Positions 1 to 12,393 of a DNA stretch of 64,000 nucleotides are shown here, piece after piece (position 1 is the stretch's first letter; each line of letters opens with the position of its first letter). Position numbers and translations under genes: made by a program. The notes beneath the pieces were generated by a model. That model was not told where the DNA came from. It worked only from the letters and a program-made list of their open reading frames with translations, and did no database searches. Location: positions 62,941,814 through 63,005,813 of the forward strand of contig CM063107.1 of assembly GCA_031841125.1 (NCBI GenBank). Reading direction: 5' to 3'. The DNA comes from Acanthococcus lagerstroemiae (lineage: Eukaryota > Arthropoda > Insecta > Hemiptera > Eriococcidae).

Positions 1-1390
1 CATTCTTCAATACACATGACGGTATTATCTATAATTTTCAGGTTCTGCCAACTCGATGAAGCCTTCAGAATGAGGGTTTGGACCAAAATATTCACATGAG
101 AGACCAGAACGTGTCCCTTAAAGATCCATTTAGTTTTCAAAAGTGAGGTATGACACGGGGCCCAATGAGCGAGAATCGCCAGGGGCCTTAAAGAAAGCCA
201 GTCCGACACTGAGTGTCATCTTACTCTTACTCAAGCAAGGGCACACATGCAGTAGCGTCGCTGGAAAATTTTTTGGGATGAATTTTTCCGTAGTGTTGAC
301 CTACATTCATCGGCGTTGATGGATTTCTGGGGGGGGGGGAGGTGTAGTATGTTGTATCAAAGTGTCTAACAGTCATTTATTTTCGGTCACGGTCATTTAA
401 AAATTTAAGAATCAACAAATTATACTTTGAAAGAGAAAACAAAGAATTTAGAATCGGAAAATTGTATTATAATGATCAGGGCTACAATTATTATGCGAAT
501 GCATATTTTTATCTATGGCGTATAGGTATAAGTTTCAAAAGATCTTCACGAATCACAGAATTCTGAGTCAAATGAGCAGCACTTCATCCTGCATATTTCG
601 CATATTTTGCACAAATTCTGCTTATTTTTCAATTTTTTCCCCCCGAAAAATTATTTTTTTAGTGTCGAGAATGATGTCCAACTCCAAACAAAAATTGAGA
701 AGATTTAATGGGTAATCAATCAGTAGAAAATCTTTTAGAAAAATATGTTCTTTTGCACGTGAGATAACCTTTCTCTTGCCTGCATCACATTCATCAAACA
801 TCAAGGAATTACCAATAGGTGCATTCTCTCCTGGGTGCATCTCCTATCATATGAAGATTGGACTCTTAAGGAGGTACTTTACTGGATCATTTTAAAATAT
901 AATAAAAATTGTCTCAGTGTATCCAACTTAATTTATTCTTTGAAATGATATACTCATATTGTATTTACATATTAATGCATATTTTACCATTTTGCCGCAT
1001 ATTTCCGGCACTATATTTAGACTGAATTCAGTGCATAAAATATGCGCATATTTCGCTATTTTTTGTGCATAAAAATTGCAGCCCTGATAATGACGATAAA
1101 TCGAAATATCAGCTCACAAGAGTCTTCGCATGTATGACATGCTCGTGTGAGACGTGATCACCATGCACATATTAAGGTAGGTGAGCTCAATAAGGCTATA
1201 ATCTAAGGTCTTGGCTCTCCAGACTTTCATGTAAGTGATTTCATGTTTTTCCTTTTTTGTGTTATAGTCTTCGACTGCAATATTTTAGAAATGGCTAGCT
1301 TGAAATTTTTCTATACTGCTCCACGTTCCTCAGATCTTCTAATAAAAATATCCCTTTTTCAAAACTTGATAAGGCCAGCGCACTAAAGAA

Positions 1391-1557
1391 GGCTGGGCCT
1401 ATAACCTAATAAGACCCAACCTAATATTTGATAAACCTGCCCTGAAATTCGGTAAATAAAAAGTTAAGCATGCTTCAACTAGAAATTTATGAGAAAGTTA
1501 TACCTGAAATTATAATCAACTGATCTTACCAGGCTGGGCCTTATTAGGTTACATAAC
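1391..1557. repeat. Short inverted repeat, GGGCCTTATTAGGTTA-like arms
   Basis: The left arm at about 1391-1422 contains GGGCCTATAACCTAATAAG. The right arm at about 1531-1557 contains GGGCCTTATTAGGTTAC. The reverse complement of one matches the other over roughly 25 bases with a spacer of about 110 bases. A related GGGCCTTAT motif recurs near 1897 and 1917. This could be a decayed MITE, but no target duplication is visible. Confidence 0.35.
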
Positions 1558-2230
1558 ACTAATTTTCGTGAGTATCGCATACCTAGGTTTCAAATTGCTC
1601 AAATTTCACTTTTCTGGCGTCGATTGTTAACCAATTACCACTACAAAAACTATTCAATGTTTGATTTCTGGATAAGTTCGATTTCATTAACATAACACTC
1701 GTAAATCCTTAAAGTTACACAAAAAACATATCGGAGCACTTTTTACGTTATTGGAAAATCATCAACCGGCATATCTCGCACCAGTGGACTAATATCTTGA
1801 TAAAAACAATTGGACAATATTGCCATATCATAAAGGAACAACTGTACTGTAAGTTCCAATGCAGTCTAAAGTATGGCAGTTAAGATCGATACATTGGGCC
1901 TTATATTGTGGATCCGGGCCTTATCGGGCTCATCTACCTTATGCAATAAAATCAGATTTTTTCCACCCTGAAAATGTAGTACATATTATAGACGAAGAAG
2001 TACATCTAGCTTTAGTTTATTATTTTAGCGCATTCATAGCAAATGGAGAGGGGGGGGCGTGAAGGTCATTTATTTTCAGATTTCCATTTCGTTAGACACT
2101 CTGTGTATGTGTATTGCGAGTTAAGTGTATGGTACGGTATTATTAATTGCGGTATCACATGGCACTAATTCGTTTACAAATTGTTTATAACTGCAAGTGC
2201 CTATAAATATAATTATTGGCCTTTGAATTT

Positions 2231-2299
2231 GGGGGGGGGGGTAATTTTGATCATTTCTACCCCAAAGTTTTTCGGGGTAGAAATTACCCCCCCCCCAGC
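2231..2299. repeat. Perfect-looking hairpin between G and C tracts
   Basis: A poly-G run followed by GGTAATTTTGATCATTTCTACCCC faces CGGGGTAGAAATTACCCC followed by a poly-C run, so the segment folds back over about 25-30 bases. It ends in AGCGACGCCCATG, which resembles a hAT terminus. GCGACGCCCATG also occurs at about 7400. It may be the remains of a hAT end, but no target duplication was found. Confidence 0.4.
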
Positions 2300-5250
2300 G
2301 ACGCCCATGCACACACTGTCGTTATCAGAGATGAGCACAATTCATCCGCATTGTCAGAAGTTTGTTAGAAATCCGTTCGAGTTCACTAAAGCTAACGTTT
2401 GAAAACTTATTGTTTCAAATTCTTAGAAATTCACATTGGTTGGCAACATTTCTACTCATTAACGATCTGGACTATGCAAAAAGCAATGTCCATGTATCGG
2501 GAAAACAGTCCAAGTTTTGGGGACAAAATTGTGTCCAACATTTGTAAGAAATTCCAGGACCTTGGGCAATAGTTCAGTATAGCTCATTCTCCTTGAAATT
2601 CTATAAATTGCAAAAATAACACGATATTCCCTGTCTACTTCAACAGAAGAAGAAAAAAAACATGTAAAAGCCTATTTTTGGAATTCATACTACGAGTAAT
2701 AACCCTCGAATCTGTTTTCTTACCATTCATACTCATCCATTCCTAAGAATTTTTTCGGCCCTCCTATCCTCGCTTTTTCGATGCCGGATATGAAAACTTG
2801 TGTATTTTTTGTTTTTTACATCGACTTCAGAAGAGACTTTCAAAGTGTACCTATCTTCCTGAACTTTGATAAGCAGAATGAAGTAACTCAGATGGTCAGT
2901 ATATCAACTGATGGAGAATCACAGCTACCGAGACTTGATTTTTGATATCGGCGTAACCGAAAGGCCACATCTGAGACACCTTCGCTGGAGGGGGGATTCA
3001 AAAATGCTTGAAATACAATACGAATATCGAACCTCAAAATTTATAAACGTCGCTGAACAAAATTCCAATAATAAATTGAGCTTAATTTCGAAGTCGAGGT
3101 ATCTGCGATTAAGGGGCTAAAAGTTTTAAAAATTCAGAATATGACACAGGTATTATTCTTAGGGCTACGGAGGAAGCTGAACTACTCTTCGATGTAGAAT
3201 GACTTCAAGTTCAAAACTGAGATTTCACCAGGGAAGGCTTGCCCATTATAAATCACACTACACCCCCAATAATTGGAGACAACCCTGAGGCTTCGCCAGA
3301 GGTATACATATGCGGCGATTTTCTCAAATACGAACTGTAAATAATTTTAGTTCATAAATGCTACCATAACGATTTTCGTCATTACTGCACGGTCTAGTTC
3401 TCTACCCATGTTAGTTCACGGAAACAATCACTCATCGCAAGGTCATCTGATGAAACCGATTCAAGATAAATTTGGAAATGGAATACCTACAGCTCAATCA
3501 CCCCGTCTGTCGATGAAGTTGGTCTGTAGGTACCTAAGTATTTGTACTTAGCTGACGTAGTACCAACTCAATTTGTTAGCCGAACAGACAACACGCTTTT
3601 AGAACTATTACAAAAAAAAAGCGTTTTATAATTTGTTCGAAAGCTGAAGCATTATGTAGATTGGTAATTGAGAGTTATTTCATCGTAATTTAAAACGGAA
3701 GACCGGAGGGTGTAAGTGCATTGTACAACCTATGACAGTGACCAGACCTTATAAATGTACATACGTTCCCTCTGAGCTCTCCTCGGAGATTGGGAAAAGC
3801 TCGTACAACCCCCCGCCCTCTGTTCCTGTATCACTGTTCAGTATTTCATTACGTCACATTGACCTTTCCGTCGGCATATAATATCTTCATGCATACGATT
3901 ATAACACCTATTATTCTATTGTTGGAAAAAATGAAAAATGTGTTGAAATTTGAACTCCATACCACCAGGCGTTACCCAGTTGTAAAATAATTCAACTATG
4001 CGTGAAGAGAAAAGAAGAGGGGAATGATCGATCAGTTTTTTTCTTTCTCCTTCTTTAATATGATTACAAAGGAAAATAGACGAGCGAAAAAGTCATTGCC
4101 AAGGTGATCCTGACGGGAGGTATATGGAAAAAAAAGACGTCACTGAGACGTAAACATGTTCTAAAAAAAATAATAGTGGAAAATAAGTACACATACACTA
4201 AGTCCATACAGCATATAGTCTGATGATGAAGCAGATTGCGTTGTATTGCTGGTGTACTGTAACTCGCTGCCTGCAGATTTCAAGGTTAAACACCATCCCG
4301 CTTATTAACGCATCGATCATTATAAATTTTCATTTATTTAATTTTCACTTATTAATTAACAAATAACTATAACATAATTAATTAATATATTCGTATAATT
4401 ATCATTATAATGATTTTATTGAATTTTTTATGACTGACATTATCATCCGAGTATTTAAGGATTCGTGTTGTGCTGTTCGAACAGTGCTGATGCAGGGACG
4501 GATTGACCGTAAGGGATACCGGAGAGTTCCTGAGGCGATAAAATTCTCAAAAGTTGATACGGTGGCAAAATTTGAGAATGAGAAAAAGGTTTACAGGTTC
4601 TATAAGACGTTCGGATTTTCCATGAGGGATGGCTTGCTCCGGAGCAGTCTGGTTCGACGAATCAGGTTCTCAAAAAAAGAGCAGGTTCGAGAAACTGTTC
4701 TTTACGGACTGAAGCTGCTCTCCGCTCCTTTCTGCTCCGAACACTCCGAAATTTGTTGGAATGTTTTTCTATTTTTTTCGTAACAGTGAATCGAAAGAAT
4801 CGTTTTCATCGATGTTCTCTATCACTCATCGGTTAAATGACCCTAAGGGCGCAACCAAAGAGGTGCTACGGAGCTAGAGCCCCCTTAATTCTTCGAAATT
4901 TTTAAAAATCAATTTTGAAACGAAAAAAAAATTGATGCCGATTGCCTGATGCAGTTACGTTGCGACGTAGGTTAATTTACAGCTCATGAAAATAGGTAGG
5001 TACCAAACTACTAGGTAGGTATCAAATTGAGCTTTTACCCCTGTTTCAGGTTTTTTTTTCGGCATTTTCATGTCTTTGCTTTAGCACATATACAAAAAAA
5101 AACGTTACTTCTTGAGCGTTACTTTGGAGCATCACGGAAAAAAAAATAGCTGATCGAGATCTTTGGCACATTAACAAAAATGAAAGTCAAAATACAATTT
5201 GGGCGGTAGTGTTCGGCTGACGCATCTGATATGAACCAGAACAACAGGGG

Positions 5251-5790
5251 CAAAACTATGGGGGGGAGGGTTGAACCCCCTCATAATTTGGCAGTAGACA
5301 AATCTTGAAACTGTTCATTTGAATTTTTCATTTTTTATGAATGTACGTTTGTTTTTTCCCCTTAGTTAAAAAATATATTTCGAATTAAAAAATCGGCAAA
5401 TTTTTAGTAAATTTTTCTTCTCCACGTCCCCAAACTGAAAGTCAAATTTCGTTGCTGAAAATGGAGTACCCTGGACTCCTGTCAGAGACTAGTCAGTCAA
5501 AAGCCGAAGGTTTCCAGCTGGGTATTGAACGTTATCTGAAAGGTTGAAACAAAGCTGAAATGTGGAAGACATTTCGAAAATCTGAAAGTCGGTAGCAAAC
5601 GTTGAATTTCGAATCTCAATGACTATTCTGTTTTTTACTAAATTCTGTGTTTGACCTAGAGCCTGATATTTGAAAAATATCTGAAAGTTGACAGCAAAAG
5701 ACTCATTTTCCAATGTCACAGGCTGAATCCGATAGCAAATGTTCTATTGATTAATTTACGGGCTTTGATCCTAGTGAATTCCATAGGAGG
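5251..5790 (+). mobile_element. Partial second copy of hAT family A
   Basis: The segment begins CAGGGGCAAAACTATGGGG and stays alignable with the element starting at 15173 for about 540 bases (for example CTGAAAGTCAAATTTCG near 5440, GTCAGAGACT near 5482, and CTGAATCCGATAGCAAATG near 5724). The two copies diverge after about 5790. This copy lacks the family-B insertion seen in the other one, so it acts as an empty site for it. The right terminus is not clear. CAGAACAA precedes the start and TAGAACAA occurs at 5995-6002, a possible one-mismatch target duplication, but the sequence just inside it does not match the left terminus. Confidence 0.6.
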
Positions 5791-6019
5791 GTTATTCTTC
5801 GAAAATGTTGATATTTCAGTCCCCAGCAGTTATCACACAATCTAGTAATGATACGGACTCCCCCCCCCCTCGTTAATAAATATGAATTAATTCTACTTTT
5901 TCAAGCTTTCAGAAGAAAACTTAACCCTTGATCCACTTTTAATAGGTCAAAATTGGACTAAATATGCTAAAATGTCTGTCGACATGGCTGTGCCTAGAAC
6001 AATGTTTATCATTATCTCT

Positions 6020-7230
6020 TCTCTCTATATACTAAAAAAGTAAAATCCGCCGCCACGGCAAACCCCGCTGCGGGTTGCCTACCCTGCCCCTTAATTGCTT
6101 ATTTTCTCCAGAGGTAGCCTACCCTTGAGAGGGGGTTTCATGGTGGGGGAGGGAGCTTAATACTAAAAAAGTAAAATCCGCCACCACTGCCACCTCCGAG
6201 AGAAAAAACCCATTGTTGGTTGCCTACCTAAAAATCAGAAAAATTGCAGGGCAGATTAGATTCTTTTAAGGTCATACTCTGTTCTAACATAAAAGATCTC
6301 CAAGTTTTAAGACATAACTGAAAAATCAGACATAAAAAGACATATCTCTCTATATATACTAAAAAAGTAAAATCCGCTGCCGCCACCGCCACCACCACCA
6401 CTTCCGGCTGAAAAAATTGCTCATTTCACCAGGGGTAGCCTACCCTCGGGAGGGTCCGCCGCCTGCAGATTGCCTACCCTGCCCCACTAATTGCTCATTT
6501 CTCCAAGAGTAGCCTATCCCTAGGAGGTGGTTCATGATGGAGGGAGCTCCAGAATGGGGAGGAGATCCATGGGGGCGTGGCCTCAGGAGAAGGATAAAGG
6601 CCCTGGGTGTCAGGCGGGTAATGGTGAGTAAGAGGTCCTGGTGGAGGAGGAAGTCCTGGGTGAAAGAGGGACTGGGGAGGGAAATGAACGCCATTATGCG
6701 AAAGGGGCTGGCGGCGGGGGTCTGAAGGGGAAGGGTGGTCATGGTGGTGGGAACTTCTGAGTGGAGGACCAGGGTATCTTCGAGGGAGTTGGGACGAGGA
6801 GGCCGCAGAGGAGGAGCAGTAAAAGGGGAAGGCTGTAGAAGGCCCAGGTGGTGGAGGTTGGTTGTGGTGGTCAATGATTGTAGAGGTGAAAAGGAAGTCC
6901 AGGGGAGTGGGCCTACACGTATGTGCAGAAGGAAAGGGTTCGCAGGGGAAGGGGATACTGCGGAGGTAAAAGACCATGGGATGAGCACTGAGGCCTCTGG
7001 TAGGAAATTATGGCCGTTGTGGGGGAGGAGTTTGTAGCTGAGGAGGGCTGCGACTGTTGACGTGTGACCGTGGAGGCGGAGAGCGACCGTGGTGAACGAG
7101 AGGGTCGCGGTGGAGGAGGCGGCTCGTGATGAAGAAAGGATGAAAAGGGGTTCACGGTGGAAGATTGAGGACCGCTGATAAAGGGGGAGCAAAAGAAGCG
7201 CAAAGCAAACCTCAACTCAGGAGCAAAAGT
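6020..7230. mobile_element. Helitron-like repeat cluster A
   Basis: The motif CTCTCTATATACTAAAAAAG followed by TAAAATCCGC starts repeats at about 6020 and 6345, with a partial copy (TACTAAAAAAG) at about 6161. A second module, GCGGGTTGCCTACC followed by CTGCCCCTTAATTGCT and a GGGTAGCCTACCC segment, recurs at about 6070 and 6430, and again in cluster B near 44,290. A TC start followed by CTATATATTAAAA is typical of Helitron 5' ends, but I see no Rep/helicase coding region and no certain 3' hairpin-CTRR end. From about 6540 to 7200 the sequence is unusually GC-rich and purine-rich on the plus strand, which leaves overlapping stop-free frames on both strands. I do not regard these as genes. Confidence 0.45.
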
Positions 7231-7637
7231 TTTACTGAAAAAACTGTCAGCAGGATTGGCAGTCGTCTCCTTCCTACCTGTAGGAAAAATCCGACCTTCA
7301 GCTTATTTATTTGAACTTACCGAACTATTTTTGTATCGGAAAAAAACATTTTTCGCACGGGTGGCTGATATTGAAACATCTTTTTCTTATTTCTCAAGGC
7401 GACGCCCATGCAAATATCCTGACCAGACATATAACGCTTTGTCCAAACTATTTTTATTACTCGCGAAGACTTTGCCCACCTTAATCCAAATTTCAACTCC
7501 AAAATCGACAAGGCGTACAGAAATTAATCAGTCAGTCAACTACCCAAAATTATGTGTCTCCTACAGAGACACGTAGTGTAACATTTTATATGCTTTCGTA
7601 CCCTAATAAAAGAGTGCAGTCGCGCAGCAACAACACG

Positions 7638-8150
7638 GCTGCAGACTGTAAATGTCAACCATTGAATTTATGTAGGGAGAGCGTTAGGTTTTCGCTCAAG
7701 TATACCCAGTAGTAAAAGCACATAAAATACTAATATAAATTTCCATGGAAATGTCAACCACTGAATTCGTGTCTGGGGAACGTTAGGTTTTAAAAGTGTT
7801 TCTCTTTGAGCGTTACTTCTGAGGCGAGAATCGAAATCAAGGCTTTTCATGATGACAATTCAGTTTAGTGGTTGATATTTCCATGGAAATTAATTTTTCT
7901 AACAGCCATGGGTAAACTTGAGTGAAAACCGTTACGCACCCCCCGATACGCTCGAAACCCGTAAGGTAACGCTCCCTCCGATACGAAGCCAGTCCGTATG
8001 ATTTGCTCTTCATGGTGACAATTCAGTTTAGTGGTTGACATTTCCATGGAAATTTCTATTAACACAACAGGGCTGCAGACTGTAGTCGCGCAGCAACACC
8101 ACCAACACGGCTGCAGACTGTATGCGTCGATACTAAAATCGAGACATGAA
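7638..8150. repeat. Inverted and direct repeats centred on TTTCCATGGAAA
   Basis: AATTTCCATGGAAATGTCAA at about 7738 is followed, in the opposite orientation, by TTTAGTGGTTGATATTTCC with CATGGAAATT at about 7865-7890 and a near-identical TTTAGTGGTTGACATTTCC at about 8028. GGCTGCAGACTGTA occurs near 7639, 8070 and 8108. The segment is therefore a patchwork of units in both orientations. No terminal duplication or coding sequence was found. Confidence 0.5.
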
Positions 8151-8269
8151 AATGCTCTCCCGTGGTTGCAGATCCGTCTGCGACATGTTTTCAATGTGTT
8201 AGTGACTTCGATTACTTTTGGTTCGACTTGGTGGTTTTCGGTTGTTTTGGTCAATTTTGAGCAAATATA

Positions 8270-10550
8270 GATAGTTTTTCTTTACGTAAAATTCTAGTTG
8301 ATTTCCATTATTGTTAGTCAACTTCCGTCCAGTTTTTCTTAATATTATTTCAGTGTCCCTCTCCCCCGCGAAATTATATGGTTATGGGTGGTTGTCGCTC
8401 TCATTTGATCTGGTCTCTGTTTACGGATGGCGCACACTAACAACCTTCAAAAGTTGGAATTTCTCAGAAAATTTCCGGTTTAACTGAAACAGCAAATATT
8501 CCTACAACTGCTAAATTAAGGTGGAATCTTCCCTCACACCGTCGGTCCCAGATGTGTTTACTTCAGCTCTTATAACGAGGCAGATCTATTCTCAAAGTAG
8601 ATTTTCTATTCTAGACATCATAATACTGGAGAATTTATCTTCATGCTGACTAATTTGTAATAACTCCATCTTCATAATAACCGAACGAAAAACTGGTCCA
8701 GCTATGCAGGTCGTTCTCACTTGAGGAAGAAATAGCGGATCCAGTTCATAAGACTAGTGGTTTCGAACAACTAGTTATACATATACAATGAAACAGCTCC
8801 AAAATCAAATATGTGTAGTAAATCATGTAACTACTCTTGTATTCCCGGTACAAACACGTGACTTATCAATCGTAAATTTAAGGAACCCGGTTTTTGTTTT
8901 TATTTTGGTTGTGAAAGATTAACTTCTATTGTTTACATAATACAGGGAAGATAAGAAATATTCCACTTTTTTCGTTGTTCCATTTTTTAAAATTTTCCTT
9001 CTCACTTTCAGTCCGCGCACTTTTCCGAGTTGCGATGTCTCATCAGTAGCGACAATTACACGTGTACTCACCCAGTAATTTTTGAGAAAATTCCCCGAAA
9101 TTTTTCTGTACTATAGTACTGATTATTCTAGAAAGAACTGACTTGACTTTCTGATTCATGAGGATTGCCAATGGTCAGCGATAGCCCAGGAAAACTGGAA
9201 GTTTCGGGTTGGGCAGGTTTTGGAGCGATAATTCGATTCACGAATTCTTTAAAATGGTTCCGCAGTCAATACCCTAAGAGTAGTTCACGAGCTTCGTCTG
9301 CCAGGAGCTTATAAGTACCTATCCCCAAAATCGATTTTCTCACAAAACTTCAAAAAATTATGCAACGAAAATGTCCAGCCAAAATTGCTGCTCCTCGAAT
9401 TTTGCAAGAAAAATACCTCCTACAATTTGTGCTTAACTGCCCCTAAAATTCAGTCGAAAAGAAGGGTGATCTTAAAACCACATCCAGTAACCCTAAGACT
9501 CCCCCACACACAAAAAATACAGCGATAAATAGATTTCATGATTCAATGTAATAAATGCTTTAGAAGTTCAACCATCAAAGTCCTTAGGGACATGCCCCAG
9601 AAGGATGGAGACCCGCCCCCCACTACCAAAGAGAGAAATTCATCAACTGGTCAAACTGGATTCTCTGTTAGCATAGTCCCAACAACGAAGACCATTACTT
9701 CGGCTCTTTTTCTCCAAATTCTCTCTGGGGCAGAACTAACATTCCAAATTAGGGAAAATTTGAATTCTTCTTCTCACAAGAAACAGCTTCGATAACTCTC
9801 TCTACTCCAATCCCTATTCAGAGAATTGGGTGCTAACATACTAACGAAGAACTGGCAACGTTCAACATAGTTTTTTGTACACGGCTTCTTGACAGAAAAA
9901 TAATAATAATAGTAACACTACGCAATAATTTGAGATTTAAAAAAACAAACAAAAAACAATGACATGAGTATAAATGATTTTCAACAACGAATTTAATTCC
10001 GATGTTAATTTTTCGATAATAGTTTATTTTTTAATCTCCTTTCTTAAATGTAAATTTTAGTATCATCAAGATGATACCACTGATTCAAACAACATACGCG
10101 TGTTCAATATTGTTATCAGTATCAGTGTAGCTATTCGTGGACAACGAAAAGGAATAAATGTGAAAAATTTGATAAAATTTTTTAATTTTGAATATGAAAA
10201 ACGAGGAGTTCTTGAGAAAAATGATTAACGCCATCGTCTTCACAGCATAATATAGCTGAAATCATATAATCTCATCCCATTGTTTTTATGCTGTTGTGTA
10301 GCGTAATGAATGAATTGTTACCACAATACTCGACCGAGCTAAACTGAAAGTTTTTCTACAGACAGCGAGATTCAAAGGAAATGTTTCCAAGTAACTAATC
10401 ATACACCCGTGTCCAAAACTGAACCCAACTGGCCACAATAACAACTCTAAAACAGAATGTCTCACCATCTCACTGAACAAAATTAAGGAAACAAACACCT
10501 TATCAGAAGCCAAAAGCTAAGTAAGTTAAAAGACCACAATCTGGAAGGTG
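8270..10550. other. Unique AT-rich DNA, nothing recognised
   Basis: No coding similarity, repeat or RNA gene could be supported. The stretch has scattered short A/T runs and a small ATAATAATAATAG microsatellite near 9900. Confidence 0.5.
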
Positions 10551-10555
10551 TTCAA

Positions 10556-11460
10556 AAAAATATGATAGGATGGTATCATCTCTAGATGAAGTCTTGGAAA
10601 AACTTGGCGTGCGCAAGAGTCCAAATAGGACTGACTGCAAACTTAGTTTAGAAACAAAGGACCTTATAGAGAGAAGATCACAGCTGAGACTAAAATCGAA
10701 CTAAAGTATGATGGAAAAAATAGAGCTAGTGGAAATCAATAAGCTCACTAAGAAAGAGATAAGGAAAAACGTTCAAAACTATGATTTCAAATGAGCTAAA
10801 GGAACAATAGAAGAGACATGATCCACCAAAACGGTCAAGAAAATCTTATCAAAAGGACAGTACCTCTTCCCTTTTGTCAACTCGATATCCAATAAAAGCA
10901 AGATTTTCGGCAGGAAAGAAATAAGTGAAGAAGCAACAAAATTCTATTCGGAACTTTACGCAAAACCCAAGCAGGAGGACGAGCAAAGTACCAAGCTAAA
11001 CCTCCGAAATGCTCGTACCTCCATTTCTGATACACGCCTTCCAGCTTTCCAAAAAGATGAAATTCGAGAAACGCAAGAAAAACTGAAGAACAATAAAACA
11101 GCGGGCCTGATAGAATCGAAAACTCTCACTTAAAAATTTTGGCTCCAGCTCTTGTCCCCTTTCTGGCCTTAGAAGGGATTGCTCCAGGGCAATGGCTGAT
11201 CTCTGAGATTATACTACTCCATAAAAAAGGAGACCAACAAAATCTAAACAACTACAGACCGATCAGTTTAACATCAAACCTCAGTAAGATATTCCTAAAA
11301 ACTCTGAAAAACAGAATCACTAAACCCTTAGACCTTCAGCAAACATTAGATCAAACTGGTTTCAGACAGGGTTTCTCCACTGCCGACCATATATCGGCAG
11401 TAAACTTACTATTAGAAAAAGCGAGAGAGTACAATTTCAAGCTACATCTATTATTTTTCT
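10556..11460 (+). pseudogene. Truncated APE-type LINE, linker and start of reverse transcriptase
   Basis: The plus-strand translation, read across frameshifts, gives the region between endonuclease and RT of a non-LTR retrotransposon, then the first RT blocks: NNYRPISLTSNLSKIF, LDQTGFRQGFSTADHI and REYNFKLHLLF. The longest clean piece is 11139-11498. Homology stops at LHLLF, before the catalytic FADD block, and a CT-rich microsatellite follows. The matching block of the LINE at 54,490-57,730 (NNYRPICLASNLGKIFA, FRKGHSTVDQ, EYNLPLNLLFIDFQKAFDS) indicates the same family. Several in-frame stops and a missing 5' and 3' end make this a dead fragment. Confidence 0.85.
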
Positions 11461-11571
11461 CTCTCTCTCTTCTTCTTCTCTATATTGCCAAAAAGTGAAC
11501 GCTTCTGTTTCAACTGCCTCCTCAACCACCGACAGAAGGTGCTATTTGTTTAACATGAATTTATAATATTA

Positions 11572-12179
11572 TGTGGCAGTTTCTATAAAAAGGAGTAACT
11601 TTGTCGATTCGACAAATTCTGAGTTACGGACAATTCTTAATAGAGGAATGAATGCCCATTCCCACGAGCTATCGGCGAGATTTGTAGCGTTTTTTGTTCC
11701 GGAGATACAAGCGGTCAAAGATGAGTGTAACAAGAACGGGCGTAAACACGTTTTTGGGAAAAACGCGTTTAAAGTTAGACACACCTTTTTCTCCCACTCC
11801 GTCAAGCGGCCCTAACTCGCCGCAGAATCACGTTACCAGCCTCGACGAGGGCTTGTTGGAAAGGTAATTTTCCGCTCTTCTGCATGGTAACACAATTCAG
11901 AACATCGAATTTATTCGTGAGCTCCGGAAAAACCACGAAGAAGTGAACGCAGACATTCGCATTCTTTTCTCATTTCATTTCATAATTCTCTTTCTCTCTC
12001 TTCCTCTTCTCTCTCATGCGCGTAAATTTTGTCTCTTTGTTATTCTGATGTTTTTTTCTATAGAAATCAACCAAAATCTCCAAATTGATTTTTTGGACTA
12101 AAAAATTGTTTTTCTTTTTTTGCATTTTCTGAGACTTTAATCAATGGATAAAGTTACCCCTTTTATAGAAACTGCCACA
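11572..12179. mobile_element. Non-autonomous inverted-repeat element, about 0.6 kb
   Basis: The left end is TGTGGCAGTTTCTATAAAAA and the right end reads, on the other strand, TTGTGGCAGTTTCTATAAAA. The inverted repeats run for about 35 bases, continuing into GTAACTTTGTCGATT and GTAACTTTATCCATT. The interior contains no transposase. The flanks are AT-rich (TATAATATTA and ATAATGAG) and no unambiguous target duplication can be assigned, so I cannot give the superfamily. Confidence 0.7.
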
Positions 12180-12191
12180 ATAATGAGCGGC

Positions 12192-12385
12192 CAGGCCTGT
12201 TGAGAGAGAGGGGGGGATTCCCCCAGGCCCCGGTCTTGGAAGGTGGCCCACCAAAAATATCAAAAAGACGAAATATATATGAAAATCGAAAACAATTTTA
12301 ATGAAGCAAAGCAAAATAAAATTGAACAAAAATAAAAGATTATAAAAAATTTCCCCCGGGCCCCAATTTTTTGTCCGAAGCCCTA
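12192..12385. mobile_element. Short hAT-like element, 194 bp
   Basis: It starts CAGGCCTGTTGAGAGAG and ends in a segment whose reverse complement begins TAGGGCTTCGG. It is flanked by TGAGCGGC at 12184-12191 and TAAGCGGC at 12386-12393, an 8-bp target duplication with one mismatch, as expected for hAT. A subterminal G tract and GGCCC repeats fill the ends. No coding capacity. Confidence 0.65.
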
Positions 12386-12393
12386 TAAGCGGC

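Larger units (their letters stand above)
1..5250. other. Unique AT-rich DNA without recognisable genes
   Basis: No frame shows a recognisable protein and the open frames present are short and unrelated to known families. A G run near 330 and short palindromes (listed separately) are the only structure seen. A 117-codon open frame at 4430-4783 has no motif I recognise, and part of it runs through CAGGGACGGATT at about 4495, which resembles a hAT terminus, so I do not call it a gene. Confidence 0.5.

Noticed and set aside
4430..4783. 117-codon plus-strand open frame
   Set aside because: It has no motif or homologue known to me, no start context or splice signals that I can defend, and a hAT-like terminus (CAGGGACGGATT) within it.
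6440..7215. Minus-strand open frames of 250, 160 and 100 codons, rich in Ser, Pro, Leu and Thr
   Set aside because: They overlap in several frames and on both strands of a GC-rich, purine-biased repeat related to cluster B. Composition alone explains the lack of stops, and no domain is recognisable.
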